Assembly: GCA_035943995.1 (NCBI GenBank)
Contig: DASZBS010000097.1
Location: 19,005 to 83,004, forward strand
Source of the DNA: Vulcanimicrobium sp035943995
GTDB lineage: Bacteria > Vulcanimicrobiota > Vulcanimicrobiia > Vulcanimicrobiales > Vulcanimicrobiaceae
Length of the DNA: 64,000 bases
Direction of reading: 5' to 3'
In this document: positions 42,777-50,990 of the stretch, one piece after another
How positions within the stretch are numbered: position 1 is the first letter of the stretch
Layout: the number at the start of each line of letters is the position of its first letter
Made by a program: the position numbers and the translations under genes
The notes under the pieces: model-generated
Seen by the model: the letters and a program-made list of their open reading frames with translations, nothing else
What the model was told of the DNA's origin: nothing
Database searches by the model: none

Positions 42777-45266
42777 ATGACAACCTTCGAGGGCGATACC
42801 GGCAAAGTACTCGACCGCAACCGCGATCTGCGTGTGATGCGCACCTACGTCGATGAAGCGCAGGGCCGCGGAGAGCCGGCGATTATCCGCATTTCGGGGC
42901 CGCCGGGTATCGGGAAATCGGCATTTTTGCGTCACGCCCTCGCACGGACCCCGGATGGTGCGAAAGCGCTGTGGGTCACGGCCGAGCCGGGCGACCGCAC
43001 ACAACCCGGCGCTGCCGTCCGTCGCCTTGTTCACCCGGTTGCCGTCGCGCCGGATTCGACCGAGGACGAAATCTCCTCAGCGCTCCGCGTCACGTTCGCG
43101 AAGCATCACACCCTTTGCATCGACGACGCACAGTGGCTCGACGAAGTCAGCCGACGAATTCTCGTCAATTTGGTTCATTATGGATCTCCCAGCATCGTGC
43201 TGCTCGGTGACCGGCGTGAGCACGCGCCTGAGCTGATGCCCCATCAGACGATCCATTTGGCGCCGCTCCGGCCGAGCAGCATGGCGCAGCTTGTGCGCGA
43301 CCGTTTCCCGGGCGCACGCCGAGCGCTGGTCGATGAAATCGTCGCGTCGGCCTCGGGGCTACCGTTCGCAGCCTTGTTTCTCGCGGCACAGGCGGAACGC
43401 GCACGCGCGCGCTCTGCTAGCGATGCTGATGTATCGGTTGGGAGCGCGATCGCGCGGCGCCTGGAGCGCTGCAGCGATTCGGCCCGCGAAGCGATCCGGC
43501 ATGGTGCATTCCTCGAAGGTTCGGTCGATCTGCTCGTGGTCGCGCGCGCGTTGAACCTGGGGTTGCGCGACGTTGCTCACACGTTGACCGAGCTGGTGGA
43601 CCTGGCGACGGTGGAAAACCTTCGGATTGTCTTCCGCCATGCGGTGATCGCCGAGGCGATTCGTGCGTCTATAGCTGACCCAATGCCGTACTACGCCCGC
43701 TTGCTCGAAACGTTTGATGACGACGATGATCGTCCGGAGACGCTTGCTGCGCGGTTGCGTTGTGCGCAAGGCTGCGGCGCCGACGACATTGCGGCTTCGT
43801 GCGCGCTGCAAATCGGGCGGAAGCTCGCGGCGGCGTCGTCTCTAGAAACGTCTCTCGACTATATTACTACCGCGCTGGCACACGCCGGACGGCCACTGCC
43901 TGTCGAGTATAGCGTTGAATACGCAGGTGTGCTCCTGCAGCTAGCGCGCGACGAACGCGCCGCTGCGTTCGTGCGCGAGCAAATCCGCTCCGCAATCCAG
44001 CGCGACGATGCTGCCGCAATAGCTGAGCTGCTAACTTCGTTCTTCTCGGCTGCGGTAACGCTCGAACGATTCAAAGAACTCGAAACGCTGTGTGATCGCG
44101 CAGAGGCGATGAAGAGCGCCGACGAAAGCGCTTTAAGAAGAGTTCGCAGCGTTCGCTTGGCGGCGTTTGCCTTCGGCGGACGGCTCGACGATTACACGCG
44201 AAACGCCGCGCAAGCACCGCTCGCATGGGTCGATCATCGGCCCGCCGCATTCGTCGCTGCGCTGCTCGGCGATGACCAATGCGCGAGGGCATCGTTCGAA
44301 ACGTATCAAGGTGGACTGCGCTCGGAGCACGCGCGGCAGGAACCGACCGACCGCGTGCTGCAGGCCATGATCGGGCTGTTCGAAGCGGGCACGACCGCGC
44401 TGGCGAATATCGATGAGATCGGTCGTTCCGTCCGCGCTCAACCGTCCGCCACGGGACTACGTATCGCTCGCGAAATCGCCAATGGAAACTGGGCCGCCGC
44501 CGCGAGCGTGATCGATGACATCCCGCTATGGGATGAAACGTTCGAAGAGCCGTACGAAAGCCTTGGTTGGCGACTGCTCTTCACGGCCCTGACCGGTCGG
44601 CCTGTCGCCGAAGCCCGCCGCACGCTGCGTGTGATACGTGAAATGATCGGTCGCGGGCAAATTCGGCATGCCGCCGTGCCGGCCCGGTTGTATTTCGCGT
44701 GTGCTACTTCTTCGGAACGCTCGGCACCGCCCGATATTGCCGCATTCGTGCGCGAAACCCTCGGAGTCGCGCCGATGCCGTACCTCGTCTCTGGATTACC
44801 GCTTTCAATTGCACTCGTTGCTCCGGGGTACGGCGTGTCCGCCTGCACGGATGCGCTCGACTGCTGGCCGCCTTTCCGGTCCCGTTGGCATCGCGCACAC
44901 CTCGATCTCGCCTATGGTCTCGTCGCAGGCGATGACGGCCGGTTACGCGCGGCACGCGACGCGTTCGACGCGCTCAACGCTCCAGCGTACGCCGCGATCA
45001 GCGGCGTCGCGCTACCCGTTCCACGCGCAAAAGATGCGGCTCTGGCAGATGCGCTCGGGCTTCGAAGGAAAGCTGAGCCGGGAAAGCCGCTCACTGCGCG
45101 CGAGCGCGACGTTGCGGAACTGGCTGCAAGCGGCATGGGAAATCGCGAGATTGCGGTGGCGCTAAGAATCAGCGAAAGAACCGTTGAGGTCCATTTGACG
45201 AACGTCTTCAGGAAGCTCGGAGTACCTTCGCGCAGCGCACTCGCTCAGCGGTTACTGCGGTCTTAG
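42777..45266 (+). CDS. LuxR-family regulator with AAA/STAND ATPase domain
   Basis: This 829-residue protein has the same architecture as the one at 1152-3887. An N-terminal ATPase has Walker A GPPGIGKS at residues 41-48 and Walker B LCIDDAQWLDEVS. A long helical repeat region follows, then a C-terminal LuxR helix-turn-helix: LTARERDVAELAASGMGNREI, ALRISERTVEVHLTNVFRKLGV. The ATG lies 23 bases from the GTG of the divergent solute-binding protein, so the two probably share a regulatory region. A partnership in which the binding protein feeds a signal to this regulator is inference. GC is lower than in the neighbouring speE region. Confidence 0.85.
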   Translation: MTTFEGDTGKVLDRNRDLRVMRTYVDEAQGRGEPAIIRISGPPGIGKSAFLRHALARTPDGAKALWVTAEPGDRTQPGAAVRRLVHPVAVAPDSTEDEISSALRVTFAKHHTLCIDDAQWLDEVSRRILVNLVHYGSPSIVLLGDRREHAPELMPHQTIHLAPLRPSSMAQLVRDRFPGARRALVDEIVASASGLPFAALFLAAQAERARARSASDADVSVGSAIARRLERCSDSAREAIRHGAFLEGSVDLLVVARALNLGLRDVAHTLTELVDLATVENLRIVFRHAVIAEAIRASIADPMPYYARLLETFDDDDDRPETLAARLRCAQGCGADDIAASCALQIGRKLAAASSLETSLDYITTALAHAGRPLPVEYSVEYAGVLLQLARDERAAAFVREQIRSAIQRDDAAAIAELLTSFFSAAVTLERFKELETLCDRAEAMKSADESALRRVRSVRLAAFAFGGRLDDYTRNAAQAPLAWVDHRPAAFVAALLGDDQCARASFETYQGGLRSEHARQEPTDRVLQAMIGLFEAGTTALANIDEIGRSVRAQPSATGLRIAREIANGNWAAAASVIDDIPLWDETFEEPYESLGWRLLFTALTGRPVAEARRTLRVIREMIGRGQIRHAAVPARLYFACATSSERSAPPDIAAFVRETLGVAPMPYLVSGLPLSIALVAPGYGVSACTDALDCWPPFRSRWHRAHLDLAYGLVAGDDGRLRAARDAFDALNAPAYAAISGVALPVPRAKDAALADALGLRRKAEPGKPLTARERDVAELAASGMGNREIAVALRISERTVEVHLTNVFRKLGVPSRSALAQRLLRS

Positions 45267-45299
45267 CAGGATAAGCGCGTCGAAAGCCGCGGCTATTTC

Positions 45300-46190
45300 C
45301 TAGGAGAAGAGGTCACCTTGCTTCGCGAGTTCACGGCGCAGATACCGCGGTAATGCGAATAAGCGTCTGTGCGTTTCCGCGTCGTAAAACCAATTGTCGC
45401 TCTTGAGCGAACGGACGTATCCATCGATTCGCGCCGCTTCAACGACGGCCACGTCGACATCGTCGCTGCAGGCGATGAACCCCCAATCGTTGTCGAACGC
45501 GGGGACATGCGTGTAAAAGCTGTTTACGTGCCGGAAATACACACGTAACGAGCGCGCCATCTTCGCGTGCAACCCCATGTTGTGGAATCCTACGGTCGAC
45601 GCTTGCAGCACGTACACGCCGCCGGGAGCGAGCCGCGCCTTGATGTCGCGAAATACCTCGCCGTTGAAGAGTGGGAACGACGGCGAGTCCGGCAGCGGTT
45701 CGGTGAGATCACTGATCACGACGCCGTAGCGGCCGCCGTCTTCCTTGATGAACTTCAGCGCGTCGCCGATGATCACTCGCGCGCGCGGATCGTCGAACGC
45801 ACCGTCGGACCACTCGGGCAAGTATTTCTTCGACAGCTCGACGACCTCGCCGTCGATGTCCACCATCGTACACCGTCGCACCGTCGGATCGCGCAAAACC
45901 TCGCGCAGCGTCGCGCCCTCCCCGCCTCCGAGGATCAGCACCTCCTTGCGATCCTCCACCGACGCCATCGCCGGATGCACCAGCGTCTCGTGATAGATCT
46001 TCTCGTCCGCTTGGGACGACTGGGTATCACCATCGAGCACCAGCATCTTGCCGAAGACCGGCGTGCGCAGGATAGCAACCGACTGGAACGGCGTGCGCCC
46101 CGAGAAGTACGTCTCCTCGATCGCGTGCGCGTGCAGTTCGGTCGGTGCGAACTGCTCGGTGTACCATTGATAGTGCTCGGTCTTGGGCAT
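45300..46190 (-). CDS. speE: Spermidine synthase
   Basis: SpeE transfers an aminopropyl group from decarboxylated S-adenosylmethionine to putrescine. This 296-residue protein has HYQWYTEQFAPTELHAHAIEE at the N terminus and LVLDGDTQSSQADEKIYHE, the substrate-binding loop. The nucleotide motif VLILGGGEGATLREVL, CTMVDIDGEVVELSKKYLPE and DLTEPLPDSPSFPLFNGEVF, with the catalytic Asp, follow. Length is normal. SpeD is encoded upstream on the same strand (46301-46717), separated by a strong hairpin. Confidence 0.95.
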   Translation of the reverse strand: MPKTEHYQWYTEQFAPTELHAHAIEETYFSGRTPFQSVAILRTPVFGKMLVLDGDTQSSQADEKIYHETLVHPAMASVEDRKEVLILGGGEGATLREVLRDPTVRRCTMVDIDGEVVELSKKYLPEWSDGAFDDPRARVIIGDALKFIKEDGGRYGVVISDLTEPLPDSPSFPLFNGEVFRDIKARLAPGGVYVLQASTVGFHNMGLHAKMARSLRVYFRHVNSFYTHVPAFDNDWGFIACSDDVDVAVVEAARIDGYVRSLKSDNWFYDAETHRRLFALPRYLRRELAKQGDLFS

Positions 46191-46236
46191 CGCGCTCGTC
46201 GGGTTGTCCGAGCGAACGCCATGCCCTTCCCACGAA

Positions 46237-46264
46237 GAAGCCCGCCGTTCTCACGGCGGGCTTC
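46237..46264. terminator. Hairpin between speD and speE
   Basis: A perfect 11-base stem GAAGCCCGCCG / CGGCGGGCTTC with loop TTCTCA lies in the 110-base gap between speD and speE. On the minus strand it is followed by a short pyrimidine stretch (TTCGTGGG), not a real T-run. It could be a terminator or attenuator that lowers speE relative to speD, or an mRNA-processing element. Confidence 0.55.
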
Positions 46265-46300
46265 GGGTTCTCTCAGAGCCGGGTTTCCCGAGGGGGAGCC

Positions 46301-46717
46301 TTACGCCGTTGCCAGCAGCTCGCGGGTGTCGTGCTCGGTGGTGACGACGTGGGTGAAGCGGTTGTGGCCCGCTTCGACGCCTCGTTTCACCTCGGTGGTC
46401 AGCATTATCTTGGCGTCGAGCGCCTCCGCGGCGTATTCGCACGCCGCCCAGGGATCGGTGTGGTCGCCGCACGTGTAGAAGTCCATCGCGGCGTAGCCGG
46501 TCTCCGGCCACGTGTGGATCGACAGGTGCGACTCCTCGATCACCACCACTCCGGACACCCCTTGGGGCTGGAAGCGGTGGAAAGCCGTCGTGACGATGGA
46601 AGCGTTGGCCGCTTTTGCGGCGTTCTCCATCATCGCACGGACCGCGTCGACGTCGGTGAGCTTGGCGGCATCACAGCCGGACAGCTCGCAGACGATGTGC
46701 GTACCGAGTGCTTTCAA
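46301..46717 (-). CDS. speD: S-adenosylmethionine decarboxylase proenzyme
   Basis: SpeD makes decarboxylated SAM for polyamine synthesis. The start is TTG 46717, set by ribosome site GAGGAG eight bases upstream; the 138-residue product begins MKALGTHIVCELSGCDAAKL. The self-cleavage site is EESHLSIHTWPE: cleavage between Glu62 and Ser63 would make the pyruvoyl group. DFYTCGDHTDPWAACEYAAEAL holds the conserved proton-donor cysteine. The longer frame upstream (to 46792) has no ribosome site. This is the short bacterial class with alpha and beta chains from one precursor. It pairs functionally with speE. Confidence 0.94.
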   Translation of the reverse strand: MKALGTHIVCELSGCDAAKLTDVDAVRAMMENAAKAANASIVTTAFHRFQPQGVSGVVVIEESHLSIHTWPETGYAAMDFYTCGDHTDPWAACEYAAEALDAKIMLTTEVKRGVEAGHNRFTHVVTTEHDTRELLATA

Positions 46718-47029
46718 TTGTTGGTCTCCTCGGGAAGCTTTCGGTTGGGAGAATCCCACCTCCAGGTGCGTCGTCCAGCGCGTGCGGTACACCGTCTCGC
46801 TGTCGACCTTTCAGCAGACTCTTGCCGGCGCGGCCTCCTTTGGGCCGAACGGGCGTTCCACTGCGATGGCGCGTAGGGCGCGCCGTCCCCCTCGAACTGC
46901 GGCGACCCCATACCCATAAGGAGCACGGGGTCGTTTGAAGTCCGACGCCTATGGTACCCCCCGGGGGGTCCCTTGTAAATAGCTTTCATCCGCGGCGTGA
47001 AGCCTGGGCCGAATGTCGAAGGCCGGAGG
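46718..47029. other. Divergent intergenic region, speD/cdd
   Basis: This 312-base region separates divergent speD and the cytidine deaminase gene. It contains a perfect 14-base palindrome ACCCCCCGGGGGGT (46956-46969). On the speD side there is a ~300-base leader with several G-rich and C-rich stretches, including AAAGGAGG. I see no recognisable tRNA, known riboswitch consensus or convincing open frame. Confidence 0.5.
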
Positions 47030-47953
47030 ATGCGTGCCGAGCCCGTGAGTCCGCCCTTTCTCCGTCCCGCGGACGTCCAAGCGCGCGCATCGGAGCGGGG
47101 GCTACCGCTCGACGAGCTCGTCCTCGAGCTCCTCCCTTGGGCCGCAGCGTACGCCCACCCGCCCATCTCGAACTTCCGCGTCGGCGCGATCGCGCTGGGA
47201 CTTTCAGGGGCGCTCTACGCGGGCGGGAACCTGGAATTTCCCGGCGCGTCGCTTAGCTTCTCCATTCACGCGGAGCAGGCAGCGGTCTACAACGCCTGGG
47301 TCCACGGCGAGGCCGGCGTCACGCTAATCGCGTCTACCGCGGCGCCGTGCGGGTTGTGCCGGCAGTTCCTCAACGAGCTGGCGACCGCGAGCGAGCTGCG
47401 CGTCGTGGTGCCCAGTCGCCCGCCGACGACCCTCGCCGCCTTGCTTCCGGCGGCGTTCGGCCCGGGCGACCTCGGCAAAGGCGGCGGCCTCATGCAACCG
47501 TCCACGCGCTCCCTGACGCTCGCCGGCGCCGCCGAAGATCCCGTCACGACCGCCGCGCCCGCAGTCGGCGCCACAGACCCAGTCACCGCCGCGGCGCTGG
47601 CAGCCGCCTCGGCGGCGTACGCTCCGTACAGCGGCACCTATGCCGGCGTCGGGCTGCGCACCGCCAACGGAACGATCTACGAGGGCCGCTATGCCGAGAA
47701 CGCCGCCTTCAACCCCAGCCTATCGCCCCTTCAAGGCGCGCTGATCGCGCTCACGCTGGCGGGCGATTCCTATCCCGCCATCGACGATGCGGTGCTCCTC
47801 GAGGCATCCGCGCCCACGCCCGGACACCTCCAGCCTAGCGCCAGCCAGCGGGCCATGACCGCCGCCCTCCTAGCCGCCGTCGCGCCGGATGTGCCGCTGC
47901 GGTACCTCCGCGCCAACTTCGACAGGAACGACCGCCACGGTGCAGGCCTCTGA
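47030..47953 (+). CDS. cdd: Cytidine deaminase, two-domain (dimeric) type
   Basis: Cdd deaminates cytidine and deoxycytidine in pyrimidine salvage. This ~307-residue protein has the E. coli-type two-domain layout. The N-terminal catalytic domain has SNFRVGAIALGLSGALYAGGNLEF, the zinc motif FSIHAEQAAVYNAW (His80, Glu82) and APCGLCRQFLNEL (Cys107, Cys110). The C-terminal half repeats the fold with degenerate residues (AAYAPYSGTYAGVGLRTANGTIYEG) and no zinc ligands. Start: ATG 47030 or GTG 46997; the former lies directly behind GGAGG, so the exact start is uncertain. It is divergent from speD. Confidence 0.9.
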   Translation: MRAEPVSPPFLRPADVQARASERGLPLDELVLELLPWAAAYAHPPISNFRVGAIALGLSGALYAGGNLEFPGASLSFSIHAEQAAVYNAWVHGEAGVTLIASTAAPCGLCRQFLNELATASELRVVVPSRPPTTLAALLPAAFGPGDLGKGGGLMQPSTRSLTLAGAAEDPVTTAAPAVGATDPVTAAALAAASAAYAPYSGTYAGVGLRTANGTIYEGRYAENAAFNPSLSPLQGALIALTLAGDSYPAIDDAVLLEASAPTPGHLQPSASQRAMTAALLAAVAPDVPLRYLRANFDRNDRHGAGL

Positions 47954-48025
47954 GGGGTTAGATAGTACAGATACCTCTGCACTTTCTTGACCGAGCTGGT
48001 GCGGACCGAATACGCTGGGAGACCC

Positions 48026-49435
48026 ATGGCCGCTACGACCGAATCCCTGATCGAGGAATACCGACACGGCTTCCACGATCCCGAGGACACCTACGCGTTC
48101 AAGTCCGACAAGGGCCTGAACCGCGAGATCGTCGAGCGCATCTCGTCGATGAAGAACGAGCCGGCCTGGATGCGCGACTTCCGCCTCAAGGCGTACGACG
48201 TGTTCCGCTCCAAGCCCATGCCGACGTGGGGCGACAGCGCGCTCCTCAACGAGATCGACTTCGACAACATCCGCTACTTCGTCAAAGCGGGCGAGAAGAC
48301 CGAACAGAACTGGGACGACGTCCCGGACGACATCAAGCGCACGTTCGACCGGCTCGGCATCCCCGAAGCGGAGCGCAAGTTTCTGAGCGGCGTCTCGGCG
48401 CAGTACGAGTCGGAGGTGGTGTACCACTCCGTCATCGAGGAGCTCCAACGCGACGGCGTGCTGTTCTGCGACATGGATACCGCGCTGCGCGAGTATCCCG
48501 AGATCGTGCAGAAGTACATCTCGACGGTCATCCCGGTTCAAGACAACAAGTTCGCCGCGCTCAACTCGGCCGTGTGGTCGGGCGGGTCGTTCGTGTACGT
48601 GCCCAAGGGCGTCGAAGTGAAGATGCCGCTCCAAGCCTATTTTCGGATCAACACCGAGAACATGGGCCAGTTCGAGCGCACGCTGATCATCGCGGACGAA
48701 GGCTCGAAGGTGCATTACATCGAGGGTTGCACCGCGCCGCAGTTCTCCACCGCGTCGCTGCACTCGGCCGTGGTCGAGCTGATCGCCATGGAAGGCGCGT
48801 CGATCCGCTACACGACGATCCAGAACTGGTACCGCAACATCTACAACCTCGTCACGAAGCGCGCCATCGCGTACAAGAACGCGACGGTGGAATGGGTCGA
48901 CGGCAACATCGGCTCGCGCCTGACGATGAAATATCCCGCCATCTACCTGATGGGCGAAGGCGCGCGCGGCGAGATCCTCTCGGCGGCGTTCGCGGGCGAA
49001 GGCCAGCATCAGGACGCCGGCGCGAAAGTCATCCACGCCGCGCCGAACACCACGTCGGTCGTCACGAACAAGTCGGTCACCGCGCACGGCGGCAAGACGA
49101 CGTATCGCGGGCTGGTGGAAATCCACGCCGGCGCGGTCGGCGCGAAGACGCGCGTGAAGTGCGACGCGCTCATCATGGACGACAAGTCGTCGTCGGATAC
49201 CAAGCCGACGATGAAGATCGACGAGCAGCGCTCGACGGTCGAGCACGAAGCGTCGGTGTCGAAGATCGGCGAGGAGCAGCTCTTCTACGCGATGAGCCGC
49301 GGCCTCACCGAAGCGGACGCGACGGCCATGATCGTCAACGGCTTCTTCGACTTCTTCGTCAAGGAACTCCCGATGGAGTACGCGGTCGAGCTGAACCGCC
49401 TGATCAAAATGGAGATGGAGGGTTCAGTCGGCTGA
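48026..49435 (+). CDS. sufB: Fe-S cluster assembly scaffold SufB
   Basis: SufB is the scaffold subunit of the SufBC2D complex that builds Fe-S clusters. The 469-residue product begins MAATTESLIEEYRHGFHDPED at ATG 48026 with ribosome site GGGAG 5 bases upstream. Family blocks are FVKAGEKTEQNWDDVPDDIK, the central beta-helix (SAVWSGGSFVYVPKGVEVKMP), HYIEGCTAPQFST with the conserved Cys, and the C-terminal region VKCDALIMDDKSSSDTKP. Length is normal. sufC, sufD and sufS are not adjacent, which is unusual since they normally form one operon; they must be elsewhere if present. Confidence 0.95.
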   Translation: MAATTESLIEEYRHGFHDPEDTYAFKSDKGLNREIVERISSMKNEPAWMRDFRLKAYDVFRSKPMPTWGDSALLNEIDFDNIRYFVKAGEKTEQNWDDVPDDIKRTFDRLGIPEAERKFLSGVSAQYESEVVYHSVIEELQRDGVLFCDMDTALREYPEIVQKYISTVIPVQDNKFAALNSAVWSGGSFVYVPKGVEVKMPLQAYFRINTENMGQFERTLIIADEGSKVHYIEGCTAPQFSTASLHSAVVELIAMEGASIRYTTIQNWYRNIYNLVTKRAIAYKNATVEWVDGNIGSRLTMKYPAIYLMGEGARGEILSAAFAGEGQHQDAGAKVIHAAPNTTSVVTNKSVTAHGGKTTYRGLVEIHAGAVGAKTRVKCDALIMDDKSSSDTKPTMKIDEQRSTVEHEASVSKIGEEQLFYAMSRGLTEADATAMIVNGFFDFFVKELPMEYAVELNRLIKMEMEGSVG

Positions 49436-49445
49436 GACGCCGCCT

Positions 49446-49560
49446 GAACCCCTCCCGAGTCCTACGGACTCGGTCCGAAAACGGAATTTGAATGGTCGGC
49501 TAAGCCGGCCGAACCCCCCGCGAGCCCTGCGGGGCTCGCTCCGAAAGCGAAAGTCCAAAC
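49446..49560. repeat. Two tandem imperfect hairpin repeats downstream of sufB
   Basis: Two copies of a ~65-base unit begin GAACCCC at 49446 and 49511. Each contains an 8-base perfect stem: CCGAGTCC/GGACTCGG (49455-49473) and GCGAGCCC/GGGCTCGC (49520-49539). Each is followed by TCCGAAA-x-CGAA. The arms differ in sequence but stay paired, a compensatory pattern that suggests the structure is selected. It lies right after sufB and may end or stabilise its transcript. Confidence 0.6.
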
Positions 49561-49586
49561 CACCGCGATCGGGGAACAATCTCCGT

Positions 49587-50126
49587 GTGCTCGCTCGATT
49601 GCTTCTCGCCTTTGTGGGCGTTCTGGCCGTCGTCGCGCCCGCGCCGGTGCGGGCCGCGAAGGTGTGCGCGTGGCAGATCCCCAGTGAGATGCTCTCCACG
49701 GTGTTCTCCGGGAACGCGCACAGCGGAGCTCCGTTCCGGTTCAAGGTCGCCGATAGCACGGCACTCGACGACGGGACGAAGGTGCCGGCCGGCACGCCCG
49801 GCTACGGCATCATCCGCGCCGCGAGCTCGGCCGGGCGCCACAACCGCGACGGGATGCTGTCGCTGGAGCCGCGCTACATCGTGCTCGAGGCGGCGAACGG
49901 CGCGGAGCGCGTCGTGCCCGTCACGATGAACCCGCTGCTGCCCGTCACGTGGACGCCGTCGGAGCCGCTGCTGAACAAAGCCGCGTCGCACGTGCCGCTG
50001 CCCATCCCCGGCCTGGTGATGACCGGCGTGAACATGGTGCGCTGGGGGCGCAACATCACGCTCGGCCCCGGCTTCAAGTTCACGGTTCTGCCGGTCGAGA
50101 ATCTGGCGCGCGGCCCGGTCTGCTGA
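49587..50126 (+). CDS. Exported hypothetical protein
   Basis: The likely start is GTG 49587, giving 179 residues with a signal peptide (MLARLLLAFVGVLAVVAPAPVRA, cleavage near residue 23). A longer frame from 49488 would translate the hairpin repeats upstream and is less likely. The mature protein is beta-rich, with FSGNAHSGAPFRFKVADSTALDDG, VPAGTPGYGIIRAA and GPGFKFTVLPVENLARG. It has one Cys near each end. I see no known domain. It is followed two bases later by the alpha/beta hydrolase gene, so the two are probably in one operon. Confidence 0.65.
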   Translation: MLARLLLAFVGVLAVVAPAPVRAAKVCAWQIPSEMLSTVFSGNAHSGAPFRFKVADSTALDDGTKVPAGTPGYGIIRAASSAGRHNRDGMLSLEPRYIVLEAANGAERVVPVTMNPLLPVTWTPSEPLLNKAASHVPLPIPGLVMTGVNMVRWGRNITLGPGFKFTVLPVENLARGPVC

Positions 50127-50128
50127 CG

Positions 50129-50986
50129 ATGCGCGCACGGCGCGTGCTGCGCTGGACCGCGCTTGCGTTCGCGGCGCTCGTCGTGGTCGCCGCGGCCGCG
50201 TTTGCCGCCGGCGCGCCGGTGCCCGTCGGCGACGCGCAGCTGCTCTTTCCGCCGCGGCGACCGGCGCTCGCGGAATGGAACCGGCCCGGGGTCGAGACGT
50301 TCAGCGTGCGGGCGGCCGACGGAACGCCGCTGCGCGGCTGGATCCTGCGCGGCCGGCGCGATGCCCCGTGGCTGATCGTCGACTACGGCAACGCCTCGAG
50401 CATGGAGAACATCTATCCGCTCGCGACGTGGTTCACGCGCCGGCTGGGCTACACGACCGTCATGTGGGACTACCGCGGCTACGAGTTCTCCGGCGGGCAC
50501 ATCGACGCGCTCGCGTCGCGCGACGACGCATTGCGCGTGTACGACGCGGTGCGCGCGCGCAGCAACGGCGTCCCGTTCGTCTACGGGCTTTCGTACGGAA
50601 CGACGCTCGCGGTGCACATGGCCGCGTCACGTCCGGTGCGAGCGCTCGTGCTGCACGCGCCGCCGTCGGACGCGATGACGGCGGCGTACTCGGTGCGCGA
50701 CCGGTTCGTTCCGTGGCCGGTCAACCGGCTGCGGCCGGTGCCGACGCGCTCGCTGCGCATCGCGCTCGACGAAGCGCACGAGATCGCGCACGTCGCGGCG
50801 CCGCTGATCGTGCTGCACGGCGACGCCGACACGCTCGTTCCGATCTCGCAAGGGCGAGCGGTCGAGCGCGCGGCGGGCGCGCGCGACAAGCGTTTCGTGG
50901 TCGTGCCCGGTGCGCGGCACAACGACGTGTTCTACGCGAACACGCCTGCCGGCGACGCGATCGCGGCGTTTCTCGCCGCGCGCTGA
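50129..50986 (+). CDS. Alpha/beta hydrolase, membrane-anchored or exported
   Basis: This 285-residue protein has an N-terminal hydrophobic segment (residues ~8-28, LRWTALAFAALVVVAAAAFAAG) that is a signal anchor or signal peptide. An alpha/beta-hydrolase domain follows. The oxyanion strand WLIVDYGNASSMENIYPLA and VMWDYRGYEFSGG precede the nucleophile elbow VYGLSYGTTLA (Ser in G-L-S-Y-G). The acid strand is LIVLHGDADTLVPISQG (Asp) and the catalytic His is in PGARHNDVF. The whole triad is visible. This type is often described as BAAT/bem46-like hydrolases of unknown substrate. It converges on the FKBP gene, 4 bases apart. Confidence 0.82.
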   Translation: MRARRVLRWTALAFAALVVVAAAAFAAGAPVPVGDAQLLFPPRRPALAEWNRPGVETFSVRAADGTPLRGWILRGRRDAPWLIVDYGNASSMENIYPLATWFTRRLGYTTVMWDYRGYEFSGGHIDALASRDDALRVYDAVRARSNGVPFVYGLSYGTTLAVHMAASRPVRALVLHAPPSDAMTAAYSVRDRFVPWPVNRLRPVPTRSLRIALDEAHEIAHVAAPLIVLHGDADTLVPISQGRAVERAAGARDKRFVVVPGARHNDVFYANTPAGDAIAAFLAAR

Positions 50987-50990
50987 GCGG

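Noticed and set aside
46718..47029. A SAM riboswitch in the speD leader.
   Set aside because: I could not match any known SAM riboswitch core; reported only as an untyped leader.
47987..48016. Sigma-70 promoter TTGACC-18-TACGCT before sufB.
   Set aside because: The predicted transcript start would fall after or inside the ribosome site, so it cannot be the main sufB promoter as read.
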